From the NCBI RefSeq assembly GCF_011043735.1, contig NZ_JAAKGV010000017.1, positions 124,001-188,000 on the forward strand: DNA of 64,000 nt, read 5' to 3'. The notes beneath the pieces are model-generated. The model searched no databases. It saw only the letters and a list, made by a program, of their open reading frames with translations, and was not told where the DNA came from. Origin of the DNA: Methylobacterium sp. DB0501. Lineage in GTDB: Bacteria; Pseudomonadota; Alphaproteobacteria; Rhizobiales; Beijerinckiaceae. Shown here in pieces: positions 9,387 through 17,678 of the stretch; position 1 is the stretch's first letter, and every line of letters starts with the position of its first letter. Position numbers and translations under genes: made by a program.

Positions 9387-10226
9387 CTAAGGTCGGGCGA
9401 CCTCGACGGTCACCGGCCGGGCATGGCGCAGGGCCGGGATGCGGGCGCGGGCATCCGCCACGAGTGCCATGTCGATCTCGGCCAGGATCACGCCCGGGGC
9501 GTTGCCCTCGGCCTCGGCCAGCACCCGGCCCCAGGGATCGACGATGAGGGAATGGCCGTAGGTCTCGCGCCCGTCCTCGTGCCGGCCGCCCTGCGCAGCC
9601 GAGATCATGAACGAGCCGGTCTCGATCGCCCGGGCGCGCTGCAGCACGTGCCAATGCGCCTCGCCGGTCTGGCGGGTGAAGGCGGCGGGCGCCGACAGGA
9701 TCTCGGCCCCGGCCTCGGCCAGCGCCCGGTAGAGGGCGGGGAAACGCACGTCGTAGCAGATCGCGACACCCAGCCGGCCCCAGGGCAGGTCGGCGACGAC
9801 CGCCCGGGCGCCGCCGGTATAGGTGGCGGATTCCCGGTAGCTCTCGCCGTTCGGCAGATCGACGTCGTAGAGGTGGAGCTTGTCGTAGGCCGCGAGGACC
9901 GCGCCCTCGCGGTCGATCACGAAGGCGCGGTTGGCGACCTTGTCGCCGTTCCTCACGGCGAGCGAGCCGACATGGACGACCACCCCGCGCTCGCGGGCGA
10001 CGTCGCGGAGCGCGCCGAGGGTCGAATCGTGCTCCGGCTCGCGGATCTTCCGGAACAGGCTCTCCCGGTCGCGCTCGAGGAGCGACGTCATCTCGGGGGT
10101 CTGCACGTAATGCGCACCGCGTTCCGCCGCCTCGCGGATGCCCGCCACCGCGGCGTCGCGGTTCTGCGCGGGGTCGCGGCCGGAGCGCATCTGCACGCAG
10201 GCGGCGACGAAGCGGGGAGCGGTCAT
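9387..10226 (-). CDS. Carbon-nitrogen hydrolase (Nit1/Nit2-like, probable deaminated-glutathione amidase)
   Basis: 279-residue nitrilase-superfamily amidase. The catalytic triad is visible as Glu45 (TPEM), Lys116 (AYDKLHLYD) and Cys157 (VAICYDVRFP). The pattern FP.LYRALAEAGAEIL and the GRETYGHSL segment place it in the Nit1/Nit2 (omega-amidase or deaminated-glutathione amidase) branch, a metabolite-repair enzyme. The neighbouring glutaredoxin makes a glutathione-related role attractive, which is inference. ATG at 10226; a nominal upstream extension to 10367 runs into the glutaredoxin gene and is rejected. Confidence 0.9.
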   Translation of the reverse strand: MTAPRFVAACVQMRSGRDPAQNRDAAVAGIREAAERGAHYVQTPEMTSLLERDRESLFRKIREPEHDSTLGALRDVARERGVVVHVGSLAVRNGDKVANRAFVIDREGAVLAAYDKLHLYDVDLPNGESYRESATYTGGARAVVADLPWGRLGVAICYDVRFPALYRALAEAGAEILSAPAAFTRQTGEAHWHVLQRARAIETGSFMISAAQGGRHEDGRETYGHSLIVDPWGRVLAEAEGNAPGVILAEIDMALVADARARIPALRHARPVTVEVARP

Positions 10227-10296
10227 GGGCTGCAACTCCGAGGGGTCCCGGAACCATAGCCCCGAACCGCCGCGCCCCGCCAGGGGGCGGAGGGAT

Positions 10297-10554
10297 TCAG
10301 CCGGCGAGCAGCGGGTCGAGGCGGCCGGAGCGGTCGAGGGCGTAGAGGTCGTCGCAGCCGCCGACATGGGTCTCGCCCACGAAGATCTGCGGCACGCTGG
10401 TGCGCCCGCCGGCCTTGTCGGTCATCTCGCGGCGGGCGCCCGCCCTGGCCTCGACGTCGATCTCGGTGAAGGCGACGCCCTTCTCCTGCAGCAGCGACTT
10501 CGCCGCCGAGCAATAGGGGCACCAGCTGGTGGTGTAGATCGTGACCGGCTGCAT
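10297..10554 (-). CDS. grxC: Glutaredoxin 3 (GrxC-type)
   Basis: 85-residue dithiol glutaredoxin. It has the thioredoxin-fold active site WCPYC (Cys12 and Cys15), the cis-Pro glutathione-binding motif TSVPQIFVG, and the GGCDDLYALDRSG helix typical of GrxC. It reduces protein disulfides with glutathione in the cytoplasm. ATG at 10554, 71 bases upstream of the nitrilase start on the same strand. The length is standard and no residue is missing. Confidence 0.96.
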   Translation of the reverse strand: MQPVTIYTTSWCPYCSAAKSLLQEKGVAFTEIDVEARAGARREMTDKAGGRTSVPQIFVGETHVGGCDDLYALDRSGRLDPLLAG

Positions 10555-10624
10555 CCGTCGGCTCGCGCGAGGCTCCAGGGAGCGCCCGATATAGGCGCCC
10601 GGGGCATGCGCCGCCAGCGGGGAG

Positions 10625-10981
10625 TCACGCCGCCATCAGCTTCTCGACCTCGGTCACCAGCTCGCGCAGGTGGAACGGCTTCGACAGGACCTTGGCGTCC
10701 TTCGGGGCCTTCGAATCGGGGTTGAGCGCCACCGCGGCGAAGCCGGTGATGAACATCACCTTGATGTCGGGGTCGAGCTCGGTGGCGCGGCGCGCCAGCT
10801 CGATGCCGTCCATCTCGGGCATCACGATGTCGGTGAGCAGGAGCTCGAACGGCTCCTCGCGCAGGCGATTATAGGCCGAGAGCCCGTTGTCGAACGAGGC
10901 CACGTCGTAGCCCGCGTTCTGGAGCGCCTTGGCGAGGAAGCGACGCATGTCGTTGTCGTCTTCCGCGAGGAGGATCTTCAT
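10625..10981 (-). CDS. cpdR: CpdR response regulator (CtrA proteolysis control)
   Basis: 118-residue single-domain receiver matching CpdR. It has acidic pocket LLAEDDNDMRR, phospho-acceptor Asp51 in LLLTDIVMPEMDG, the invariant FITGFAAVALNPDSKAP stretch and KVLSKPF with the conserved Lys. In Caulobacter, unphosphorylated CpdR primes ClpXP to degrade CtrA and other proteins, and phosphate reaches it through CckA and ChpT. ChpT and CtrA are also in this window. ATG at 10981 is chosen because CpdR starts at the MKILLAEDD strand; the longer frame to 11104 adds unrelated residues. A GATTC (GANTC) site lies at 11002-11006, about 20 bases upstream. Confidence 0.95.
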   Translation of the reverse strand: MKILLAEDDNDMRRFLAKALQNAGYDVASFDNGLSAYNRLREEPFELLLTDIVMPEMDGIELARRATELDPDIKVMFITGFAAVALNPDSKAPKDAKVLSKPFHLRELVTEVEKLMAA

Positions 10982-11214
10982 GAACGAAAGTCCCGGATAC
11001 CGATTCGGAGCGTTCATTCCATAAAGCGGCCGCTTGGTAAACAGAGTGTTGACGCCGGCCGCCCGGAGGGCGGTTGCCCCCTGCGGGATTCGCCGGGGCC
11101 ACACCCCCTCGCGGCAGTGGACAGGCCCGGGCCGGGACGCCAGATTAGCCGGATGACGGTGCGACCACCTCCCGCCTATCGCGTATCCCTCGGCCCCCTG
11201 CCCCGGGCGGCCGG

Positions 11215-12105
11215 ATGAGCCGAGTCTCTCCCGCCAGCCTGTTCGCGCCGCCCTTCCGGGTGGATGAGCCGGAGCGGCAGACCCTGCCCTTCGTCTACAA
11301 CACCGGCCATTCGGGGGCGGTCTACCCGGCCTCCTTCGTCGCCGCCTCGCGGCTCGACGCGGTGGGCTTGCGCCGCTCGGAGGACGCCTTCGTCGACCGG
11401 CTCTATGCGCCCGTCGTCGCCCTGGGCGCCCCCCTGATGCAGGCAGCCTTCCCGCGGGCCTATCTCGACGTGAACCGCGAGCCCTACGAGCTCGACCCGC
11501 GGATGTTCGACGGGCGCCTGCCGCCCTTCGTCAACATCCGCTCGATGCGGGTGGCGGGCGGCCTCGGCACGGTGCCCAGGGTGGTGGCGGACGGCCAGGA
11601 GATCTATCGCGGCCGCCTGCCGGTCGAGGAGGCGCTGGCGCGCATCGAGGAGCTGTACAAGCCCTACCACCGCGCCCTGAAGGACCTGGTGGCGCGCACG
11701 GCACGGACCTTCGGCCACGCGGTGCTGATCGACTGCCACTCGATGCCCTCGACCAGCCTCGCCCGCGACGAGGGACCGGCGGTCGACGTGGTGCTGGGCG
11801 ACCGCTTCGGCACGTCCTGCGCGCCGGACCTGATCGACTGCGCCGAGGCCGCGTTCCGCGCCCACGGCCTCCGGGTGGTGCGCAACAAGCCCTATGCCGG
11901 CGGCTTCATCACCGAGCATTACGGCGAGCCGGCGCTCGGCCGCCACGCCCTGCAGATCGAGGTCAACCGCGCCCTCTACATGGACGAGCGCAAGCTCCTG
12001 CCCCGTCCCGGCTTCGACGCCCTGTCCCACACCCTGACGGCGGTGGCCGGGACCCTCGGCCACGCCGCCCTCGATCTCGGCCCCCGGCGCATCGCCGCCG
12101 AGTAG
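11215..12105 (+). CDS. N-formylglutamate amidohydrolase family protein
   Basis: 296-residue FGase/HutG-like amidohydrolase. Expected metal and substrate residues are in YNTGHSGAVYP (His32), the region SEDAFVDRLY, the central DCHSMPS motif, and the EVNRALYMDE segment near the C-terminus. FGases hydrolyse N-formyl-L-glutamate at the end of one histidine-degradation route, but many members act on other N-acyl amino acids, and no hut genes are near, so the substrate is open. ATG at 11215. It lies divergent from cpdR and is followed by a hairpin repeat at 12131. Confidence 0.87.
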   Translation: MSRVSPASLFAPPFRVDEPERQTLPFVYNTGHSGAVYPASFVAASRLDAVGLRRSEDAFVDRLYAPVVALGAPLMQAAFPRAYLDVNREPYELDPRMFDGRLPPFVNIRSMRVAGGLGTVPRVVADGQEIYRGRLPVEEALARIEELYKPYHRALKDLVARTARTFGHAVLIDCHSMPSTSLARDEGPAVDVVLGDRFGTSCAPDLIDCAEAAFRAHGLRVVRNKPYAGGFITEHYGEPALGRHALQIEVNRALYMDERKLLPRPGFDALSHTLTAVAGTLGHAALDLGPRRIAAE

Positions 12106-12130
12106 GCGGCGGGGTCGGGGTGCGCCGCAA

Positions 12131-12165
12131 TGCGGCGCGCGATTGCACTGCGATCGGGCGCTGCA
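12131..12165 (+). repeat. Intergenic hairpin repeat, copy 1
   Basis: Imperfect stem-loop with arms 12131-12143 and 12153-12165 and loop TGCACTGCG. It shares the pattern CGATTGCA-NN-GCGATCGGGC-N-CTGC-N-CTA with a second copy at 46082-46118. It ends 37 bases before the CitE-like start codon. Confidence 0.6.
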
Positions 12166-12202
12166 CTAAGCAAGGGGGACGACCGTAAGGAAAACGTCCG
12201 CG

Positions 12203-13087
12203 ATGATCGACCTCCGCCTCCGCCGCAGCGTGCTCTACATGCCGGGCTCGAACCAGCGCGCCCTCGAGAAGGCGCGCACGCTGGCGGCCGACGCCCTGAT
12301 CCTCGACCTCGAGGATGCGGTCGCGCCGGACGCCAAGGAGGTGGCGCGCGAGCAGGTCTGCGCCGCGGTGCGCCAGGGCGGCTACGGCGACCGCGAGCTG
12401 ATCATCCGCGTCAACGCTCCCCAGACCCCCTGGGGCGAGGCGGACCTGCGCGCCGCGATCGAGGCGCGGCCCGACGCGATCCTGATGCCGAAGGTCTCCT
12501 CCCCGGCGGTGCTCGAGAGCATCGCCGACCGGCTGGAGGCCCTCGACGCGCCGGCCGGCATCAAGATCTGGGCGATGATCGAGACTCCGGCCTCGATCCT
12601 CAACATCCAGGCGATCGCCGCGGCGCGGCGCAATCCGGGCACCCGGCTCACCTGCTTCGTGCTCGGCACCAACGACCTCGCCAAGGACACCTGGACGCAG
12701 ATCGTCCCCGGCCGCGCCCCGATGATGCCGTGGCTGATGACGGCGCTGGCCGGCGCCCGGGCCGAGGGCCTGACCATCCTGGACGGGGTCTACAACAACT
12801 TCTCCGACCTCGACGGCTGCCGCGAGGAATGCGAGCAGGCCCGGGTGCTCGGCTTCGACGGCAAGACGCTGATCCATCCGAGCCAGGTGACGCTCGCCAA
12901 CACCGCCTTCGCGCCGACCGAGGCCGAGGTCGCGGTCGCCCGCAGCGTGATCGAGGCCTTCGAGCGGCCGGAGAACGCCAAGCGCGGCGCGATCCAGATC
13001 AACGGCCGCATGTTCGAGCGCCAGCACATCCCGATGGCCCGCCGCTCCGTCGCCTGGGCCGAGGCGATCGCCGCCAAGGGACAATGA
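12203..13087 (+). CDS. HpcH/HpaI-CitE family CoA-ester lyase
   Basis: 294-residue TIM-barrel lyase of the CitE/malyl-CoA lyase family. It has the hallmark N-terminus RRSVLYMPGSN, the metal-binding DLEDAV motif (about 33-38), RVNAPQTPW, the catalytic IWAMIETP segment with metal-ligand Glu, and GFDGKTLIHPSQ near the C-terminus. Family members cleave or form citryl-, malyl- or beta-methylmalyl-CoA. In a methylotroph a serine-cycle or ethylmalonyl-CoA-pathway enzyme would be expected, but this is shorter than the malyl-CoA lyase I remember from Methylobacterium and may be a paralogue such as a malyl-CoA thioesterase. ATG at 12203; no partner genes adjoin. Confidence 0.88.
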   Translation: MIDLRLRRSVLYMPGSNQRALEKARTLAADALILDLEDAVAPDAKEVAREQVCAAVRQGGYGDRELIIRVNAPQTPWGEADLRAAIEARPDAILMPKVSSPAVLESIADRLEALDAPAGIKIWAMIETPASILNIQAIAAARRNPGTRLTCFVLGTNDLAKDTWTQIVPGRAPMMPWLMTALAGARAEGLTILDGVYNNFSDLDGCREECEQARVLGFDGKTLIHPSQVTLANTAFAPTEAEVAVARSVIEAFERPENAKRGAIQINGRMFERQHIPMARRSVAWAEAIAAKGQ

Positions 13088-13364
13088 GGACGACGCGATG
13101 ACGACCCGGCGCTGACGCGGGCGCCCGAGCGTCCGCGAGGGAGCCGCGCCCGCTGCGCATCATCCGGGCTTGACCCCCGGATGGTTGCAGCGCACAAATT
13201 GCCTAGGAATAAATAACGCGCGATCTCCGGGAGTCCTCCCGGAGCCTGATCCGTCACCGGCTCGGCCGCGACCGGGCCGGTCCTCGGCTGTCGCGCATCC
13301 TCGACTTGGCGTCCCCCCGCTTCTCGGCGCCGCTCCCTCGACCGACCCGCGACGGAGACTGCCG

Positions 13365-13721
13365 ATGCCTTGCGCGCCCCCCGCCTTCGAAACGATCTTC
13401 CGCATTCCGCGCGGACACCGGTTGGAGAGCGACGGAATGCTCGGCCGCGGCGGCCGGGTGTTCGGCATCTGCTGGTTCCACCGGGAATACGACCGGCGCG
13501 ACCGGCTGGTGGCCCGCTACGAGACCTATGACGAGGTCGGCGCCGACGGCGCGTCGCGCTGCGGCTGGCGCCGCTACGACGAGGCGGGTCGCCTCACCGT
13601 CTGGCACGAGGTCGGGATGCGCTGGGCCGCCCTGGTCGAGAGCCTGTCGCGCCGAGAGGCCGAGACGGCGCTCCAGCATCCGCGGGCGCAAGAGCTGGAA
13701 CGCGATTGCGTGCCGGCGTGA
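13365..13721 (+). CDS. Conserved hypothetical protein, about 118 aa
   Basis: 118-residue soluble protein without a recognised domain. It is charged and aromatic: an Arg-rich N-terminal half with FRIPRGHRLESDG, a central HREYDRRDRLVARYETYDE stretch and WRRYDEAGRLTVWHEVGMRW, reminiscent of short beta-rich proteins. ATG at 13365 follows GGAG with good spacing; the longer frame from 13170 is not supported. It stands alone between the lyase and a convergent coiled-coil gene. Confidence 0.6.
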   Translation: MPCAPPAFETIFRIPRGHRLESDGMLGRGGRVFGICWFHREYDRRDRLVARYETYDEVGADGASRCGWRRYDEAGRLTVWHEVGMRWAALVESLSRREAETALQHPRAQELERDCVPA

Positions 13722-13830
13722 CGCCGACCGGCCCTTCCCGAACTCCAGCCCATCCGCGACCTCGTCCCGAGGTGCGAATAGGAGGGTTCTGTCCGGCGTG
13801 ATCCCGCGCGTCCGCCACCGGACACGAGGT

Positions 13831-14241
13831 TTACCGGGCCGGCTTCTTCGCCGGCTCAGCCGCCGCCGCCGGCGTGATGCTGCCGGTCTGGGTCACCTTG
13901 TCCTTCGCCTGGTCGAGGCGCTTGGTCAGCGAGGCGAGGTCGCGCTGCGTGGCGGCGAGCTGCGCCTTGGCCTTGTCGCGGGTCGTGCCGAGCTGGGCGA
14001 TCTCGTCCCGGGCCGCGGCGATCTTGGCCTGGCGATCGCGCAGCTCGGCCTCGACGTCCTGGAACTGCTTGAAGCGCGCGGCGAGCGCGTCGCGCTGGCC
14101 TTCGGTCTCCGCCAGCTGGGCGCGGAGCGCGGTCTTGCCCGACGAGGAGACGGCGTAGGCGCCCCAGCCCGACAGGGTGCCGAGGCTGAGAATGCCGGCC
14201 GCGAGGAGGGCGGGGTTGGGGCGGAACCGCAGGGTACGCAT
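13831..14241 (-). CDS. Membrane-anchored coiled-coil protein, unknown
   Basis: 136-residue protein with one N-terminal TM helix (about 10-32, PALLAAGILSLGTLSGWGAY), then a long Ala/Leu/Arg/Lys/Glu heptad region (about 35-115) predicted as a continuous coiled coil, and a disordered Ala/Lys/Pro tail. The topology (short cytoplasmic N-terminus, periplasmic coiled coil) suggests a structural or scaffold role at the envelope, but this is inference. ATG at 14241. It diverges from the TadG-like gene across a region with a nested inverted repeat. Confidence 0.65.
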   Translation of the reverse strand: MRTLRFRPNPALLAAGILSLGTLSGWGAYAVSSSGKTALRAQLAETEGQRDALAARFKQFQDVEAELRDRQAKIAAARDEIAQLGTTRDKAKAQLAATQRDLASLTKRLDQAKDKVTQTGSITPAAAAEPAKKPAR

Positions 14242-14315
14242 CGGCAGTCCTCGTCAGGTACTCGGTAGGCCGCCGCAGGACGGCCAGGATGTCCCGAACC
14301 CGGGAACACGACTGT

Positions 14316-14396
14316 CTTCGAGTATGGCGAGTCTTCGTTAACGGCCTATTGCCGCGGCGCGCAGCGAGAAACCCTAACGAAGTATGACCGGCGAAG
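14316..14396. promoter_or_regulatory. Nested inverted repeat in a divergent promoter region
   Basis: CTTCG (14316-14320) and CTTCGTTA (14333-14340) are mirrored by TAACGAAG (14375-14382) and CGAAG (14392-14396). The block lies between two divergent genes and carries TTAAC at its inner edge. It resembles a paired binding site for a dimeric regulator. Confidence 0.4.
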
Positions 14397-14494
14397 TCTC
14401 GCAATGCCGGATAGCGGCGCGATTCCTTTAACCTCCTACATGTTAGGTCTTGTTTGTTAGAGCAAGGCGATCGGGGTCAGGAGGCCGTCCTTCC

Positions 14495-15760
14495 ATGAAG
14501 CGGCTGTGCGTGCGTTTCCGGCGCGACCGCAGCGGCAGCGTCGCGGTGATCATGGCGCTGGCGATGATCCCGGTGACCTTCCTGGTCGGGGCCGGCGTGG
14601 ATTATGCCCGCAGCGCCGGAATCCAGGCGAAGCTCCAGACCGCCACCGACGCGGCGGTGCTGGCGGTGATCCGCGAGGCGCCGACCCTGAAGTCCGACGC
14701 CGACTTCCAGGCCCGCGCCCGGGCCTATTTCGATGCCAGCTTCCCGTCCCAGGCGGGCGTGACGGTGACGAGCTTCACGCCGACCCGCTCCGGCACCCTG
14801 GTCACGGTGAGCGCCACCGCGCAGGTCGACATGACCCTAGGGCGCCTGATGCATCCGGGCCCGCTCGCGGTCACCGGCACGTCGCAGGCGATGTCCGGCG
14901 GCAAGGCGGTCGAGATCGCGCTCGTGCTCGACAATACCGGCTCGATGAACGATGCCGGCAAGCTCCCGGCCCTCAAGCAGGCGGCGAAGGACTTTCTGAC
15001 CTATCTCGACAAGGTCGTGGTCAGCCGCGCCGACGCCAAGGTCGCCCTGATCCCGTTCTCGACCCAGGTCAATCTCGGTACGAGCGTCTCCGCCGCGGGC
15101 TGGCTCAACTACACCAAGACCGGCACCACGAGCGCCGCCAGCTGGCAGGGCTGCATCACGGACCGCGACCAGCCCTACGACGTGCAGGTCCCGGCGACCG
15201 AGCCCACCGGCGCCGACGCCTATCCGGCGACCACCTGCGCGACGACGCAGAACGGCCGGCCGACGCTGGCGCCGATCCGCCCCCTCGGCACCGATTACGG
15301 CACGCTGGCCACCGCCATCGACGGCATGACGGCCGGCGGCAACACCAACGTCACCATCGGGGTGGCCTGGGGCCTGGAGGCGCTGACGCCCTACGGCCCC
15401 CTCGCCACCGCGACGAGCCTCGCCAACGACCGGGTCAGCAAGATCATGATCGTGCTGACCGACGGTCAGAACACGCAGAACCGCTGGAAGAGCGTCTGCA
15501 CCGGCAACTGGCTCGCCGACCTCTTCTCCGGCTGTGTCAATGCGAGCGTCATCGATGCCCGCACGCTCTCGGCCTGCAACGCCGCCAAGGCCGCCGGCAT
15601 CACCATCTACACGGTGCGGGTGATCGATGGAAATGCCGACATGCTGAAGTCTTGCGCGACGAAGGACGGCTTCTTCTACAACGTCATCACGGCGGACGAC
15701 CTCAAGCCGGCCTTCCAGAGCATCGGCAGCTCGATCGCCCAGTTCCGGCTCACGCAGTAG
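14495..15760 (+). CDS. TadG-like pilus-assembly protein with von Willebrand A region
   Basis: 421-residue secreted/anchored protein of the TadG/TadE-like group. The N-terminus has the characteristic RDRSGSVAVIMALAM leader and TM helix (about 9-33, like type IV pilin-like Flp-assembly minor proteins), then a DYARSAGIQAKLQTATDAA helix. Residues about 150-410 form a vWA-like domain: LVLDNTGSMND is the MIDAS DxSxS-like loop with Thr in place of one Ser, followed by VALIPFSTQVN and IMIVLTDGQNT. ATG at 14495 is preferred over an upstream TTG at 14450 because GGAGG lies ten bases before it. No other tad or flp gene is nearby, so it is an orphan. Confidence 0.85.
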   Translation: MKRLCVRFRRDRSGSVAVIMALAMIPVTFLVGAGVDYARSAGIQAKLQTATDAAVLAVIREAPTLKSDADFQARARAYFDASFPSQAGVTVTSFTPTRSGTLVTVSATAQVDMTLGRLMHPGPLAVTGTSQAMSGGKAVEIALVLDNTGSMNDAGKLPALKQAAKDFLTYLDKVVVSRADAKVALIPFSTQVNLGTSVSAAGWLNYTKTGTTSAASWQGCITDRDQPYDVQVPATEPTGADAYPATTCATTQNGRPTLAPIRPLGTDYGTLATAIDGMTAGGNTNVTIGVAWGLEALTPYGPLATATSLANDRVSKIMIVLTDGQNTQNRWKSVCTGNWLADLFSGCVNASVIDARTLSACNAAKAAGITIYTVRVIDGNADMLKSCATKDGFFYNVITADDLKPAFQSIGSSIAQFRLTQ

Positions 15761-15802
15761 CGCCGCGCCGGTCATCCGCAAGGCTGGGCTGCGCGCAACC
15801 CG

Positions 15803-15846
15803 TTGACTCGCGCATTGCGTTGCAGCATCGTGATTGCTGCGTCGCA
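15803..15846 (+). promoter_or_regulatory. Candidate phasin promoter/operator with TGC repeats
   Basis: TTGACT (15803-15808) could be a -35 box for the phasin gene. It is followed by TGC/GCA-rich sequence with inverted GCAGCA and TGCTGC around 15823-15840. TGC-rich sites upstream of phasin genes are typical for the PHB-responsive repressor PhaR in alphaproteobacteria; the assignment is inference. Confidence 0.35.
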
Positions 15847-15895
15847 CAAAACCTCACGGGCGGCGCGCGTCGCGACTGCCAGAGGGAACGCCCCC

Positions 15896-16282
15896 ATGAC
15901 CAGCACCCAGAAGCCCTTCGAGATCCCGACCGAGATGCGCGACTTCGCCGAGAAGGGCGTGCAGAATGCCCGGACGGCGTTCGGCACCTTCCTGGGCACC
16001 GCCCGCAAGCTCGCCGAGACCGTGCAGACCTCGACCCATACCTCGCAGACCGGCATGGGGACGGCGGTGGCCCGCGGCTTCGACTACACCGAGCAGCACG
16101 CTTCCGCGACCTTCGACCTCGCCGAGAAGCTGGTGCGCACCACCGACGTCAAGCAGGCGCTGGAACTCCAGGGCGAGTACATGCGCAACCAGATGAGCGC
16201 GCTGCAGAGCCAGGCGAAGGAATTCGCCACCCTGTCCGATTCGATCAAGGCTGACCTGAACAAGGCCCAGGCCAAGTCGTAA
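15896..16282 (+). CDS. Phasin (PHB granule-associated protein)
   Basis: 128-residue, all-alpha, low-hydrophobicity phasin. The order is EIPTEMRDFAEKGVQNARTA at the N-terminus, a TQTGMGTA-like mid-region with FDYTEQHASATFDLAEKLV, then LQGEYMRNQMSALQSQAKEFATL and a Lys/Ala tail, the usual phasin_2 pattern. It coats polyhydroxybutyrate granules and controls their size. ATG at 15896 follows GAGGGA. A 10-bp-stem hairpin follows 24 bases after the stop. It is the first of three same-strand genes (16646 and 17679 next), which may all be granule-associated. Confidence 0.9.
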   Translation: MTSTQKPFEIPTEMRDFAEKGVQNARTAFGTFLGTARKLAETVQTSTHTSQTGMGTAVARGFDYTEQHASATFDLAEKLVRTTDVKQALELQGEYMRNQMSALQSQAKEFATLSDSIKADLNKAQAKS

Positions 16283-16305
16283 GGCGACGGCGCAAGCCGG
16301 CCCGA

Positions 16306-16336
16306 CGGCGGCGAGGCCCCGAGGGACTCGCCGCCG
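16306..16336 (+). terminator. Hairpin after phasin gene
   Basis: Ten-base arms CGGCGGCGAG and CTCGCCGCCG (16306-16315, 16327-16336) with an 11-base loop, starting 24 bases after the phasin stop. There is no T tract, so termination is plausible but not certain. Confidence 0.5.
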
Positions 16337-16645
16337 CCGGGGACGCGGCCTGCCGGGCCCCGCAACCCGACGATCGCGGCCGGTCCGGCGGGGCGGGAGC
16401 CCGGCCCGCCGAGCCGATGCCGGGCAATGCCGCCCCCTGCCGGGACGCGACACCGTCGAACGAGACCGGTGGTGCGCACGATGCGCCGGGCGGGCCGCAC
16501 GGCCCTGCCCGCGCCGTGCGGTCGGTACCCCGGACGAGCCTGCCGGACTCCGGCCCTGCGCGCTCGCCCCCGCATCGGGTGGGGGCGGCCGCCCCCGGGT
16601 GACGCGCCAGGGACGCGACGCCCGCCACTCCGAGGAGGCCGAGCC
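16337..16645 (+). other. GC-rich intergenic region before the acidic phasin-like gene
   Basis: About 309 bases of GC-only-looking sequence after the hairpin. No ORF, AT-rich promoter box or RNA gene is convincing. CGAGGAGG just before 16646 is the ribosome-binding site of the next gene. Confidence 0.35.
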
Positions 16646-17548
16646 ATGACCACCCGCCGCATCGACAAGACCCGCAAGCCGCCCCGCCGTCCCGCCGCCC
16701 GCCCGGCGGCCCGGCCGGTCGACAGCACCAAGACCGGCGAGATCCCGGCCGGCGAGACCGCCCCCGAATCCGTCATCGACGAGCCCGAGGCCGTGGCCGC
16801 TTCGGACGCGATCGAGTCCGCGGGGTCCGCGACCAGCCCCGAGACGGAGGCCGTACCGGAAGAGGCTCACGCCGGGGTGCCGGTCGCAAGCGCCGACGAG
16901 CCCGTGGTGGAAGAGCCGTCCGTGAAGGAGCCTTCCATGGAGGAGCCCGCGGCGAAGGAGCCCCTCATGGAGGAGCCTGTGATGCAGGCGCCATCCGCGC
17001 AGGCGGCCGGGACCGTCCCGGACGCCCAGGAGCATCAAGCTTCGGAGACCGAGCCCGCGCTCCCGGAGGCCGCCGTCCAGGAGCCGGTCGCGCAGGATCC
17101 GGTCGCCCATGCGGCCGCCGGCGAGCCCGTCGCTCCGACCGACGGAGCGTCCGTCACCGAACCGGTCGCCGACGCGTCGGCTTCCGACGTGGCCGTGCCT
17201 GCCGCCGCGGATCTCGACGACCGGACTCCTGCCCCCGCGCCGCAGCCCGAGGCGGCGTCCGAGACGCCGGAGCAGCCCGCTTCCGACGGGGAGGAGATCC
17301 CCCTCGCGGCAATGCAGGGCCTCATCGAGATCAACGGCCGCCTGGTCGCCTTCATGCAGGGCGAGGGTCAGGCCGCCGTGGCGTTCTGGAAGGCGGCTCT
17401 CGCGGCCCGCACGCCGGGCGATCTCGCCCAGATCCAGGCGGCCGAGGTGAGCCGGGCTTTCGACGCGGCGCTCGCCTGCTGGACCGACCTCGCCCGCCGG
17501 ATGGGCCGGTTCCCGGCCTTCGTGCCGCCCCGGGCCCGCGCCGCCTGA
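16646..17548 (+). CDS. Phasin-like protein with long acidic disordered region
   Basis: 300-residue protein in two parts. Residues about 1-35 are basic (RRIDKTRKPPRRPAARPAA). About 36-215 are low-complexity Glu/Pro/Ala/Val with repeated EEP/KEP units (EEPSVKEPSMEEP-like). The C-terminal part from about 220 (GLIEINGRLVAFMQGEGQAA to RMGRFPAFVPP) is helical and phasin-like. A basic-acidic-helical layout recalls granule proteins that bridge DNA and PHB (PhaM or PhaF type), which is inference. ATG at 16646 follows CGAGGAGG. Confidence 0.65.
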   Translation: MTTRRIDKTRKPPRRPAARPAARPVDSTKTGEIPAGETAPESVIDEPEAVAASDAIESAGSATSPETEAVPEEAHAGVPVASADEPVVEEPSVKEPSMEEPAAKEPLMEEPVMQAPSAQAAGTVPDAQEHQASETEPALPEAAVQEPVAQDPVAHAAAGEPVAPTDGASVTEPVADASASDVAVPAAADLDDRTPAPAPQPEAASETPEQPASDGEEIPLAAMQGLIEINGRLVAFMQGEGQAAVAFWKAALAARTPGDLAQIQAAEVSRAFDAALACWTDLARRMGRFPAFVPPRARAA

Positions 17549-17561
17549 CGACACGGCCCTT

Positions 17562-17581
17562 CGGCACCCATACGGGTGCCG
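17562..17581 (+). terminator. Short hairpin after the acidic phasin-like gene
   Basis: Perfect 8-bp stem (17562-17569 with 17574-17581) and 4-base ATAC loop, 13 bases after the stop at 17548. It has no T run. Confidence 0.45.
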
Positions 17582-17678
17582 CGGCGATGAGGCCTGCCCC
17601 GTGGACCGGGGCCGGCCGCCACGGCCCGGGGCGCCCCGCTCCGGACCGCCGACCGCCCCCCTGCTCAAGGAGACCGGG

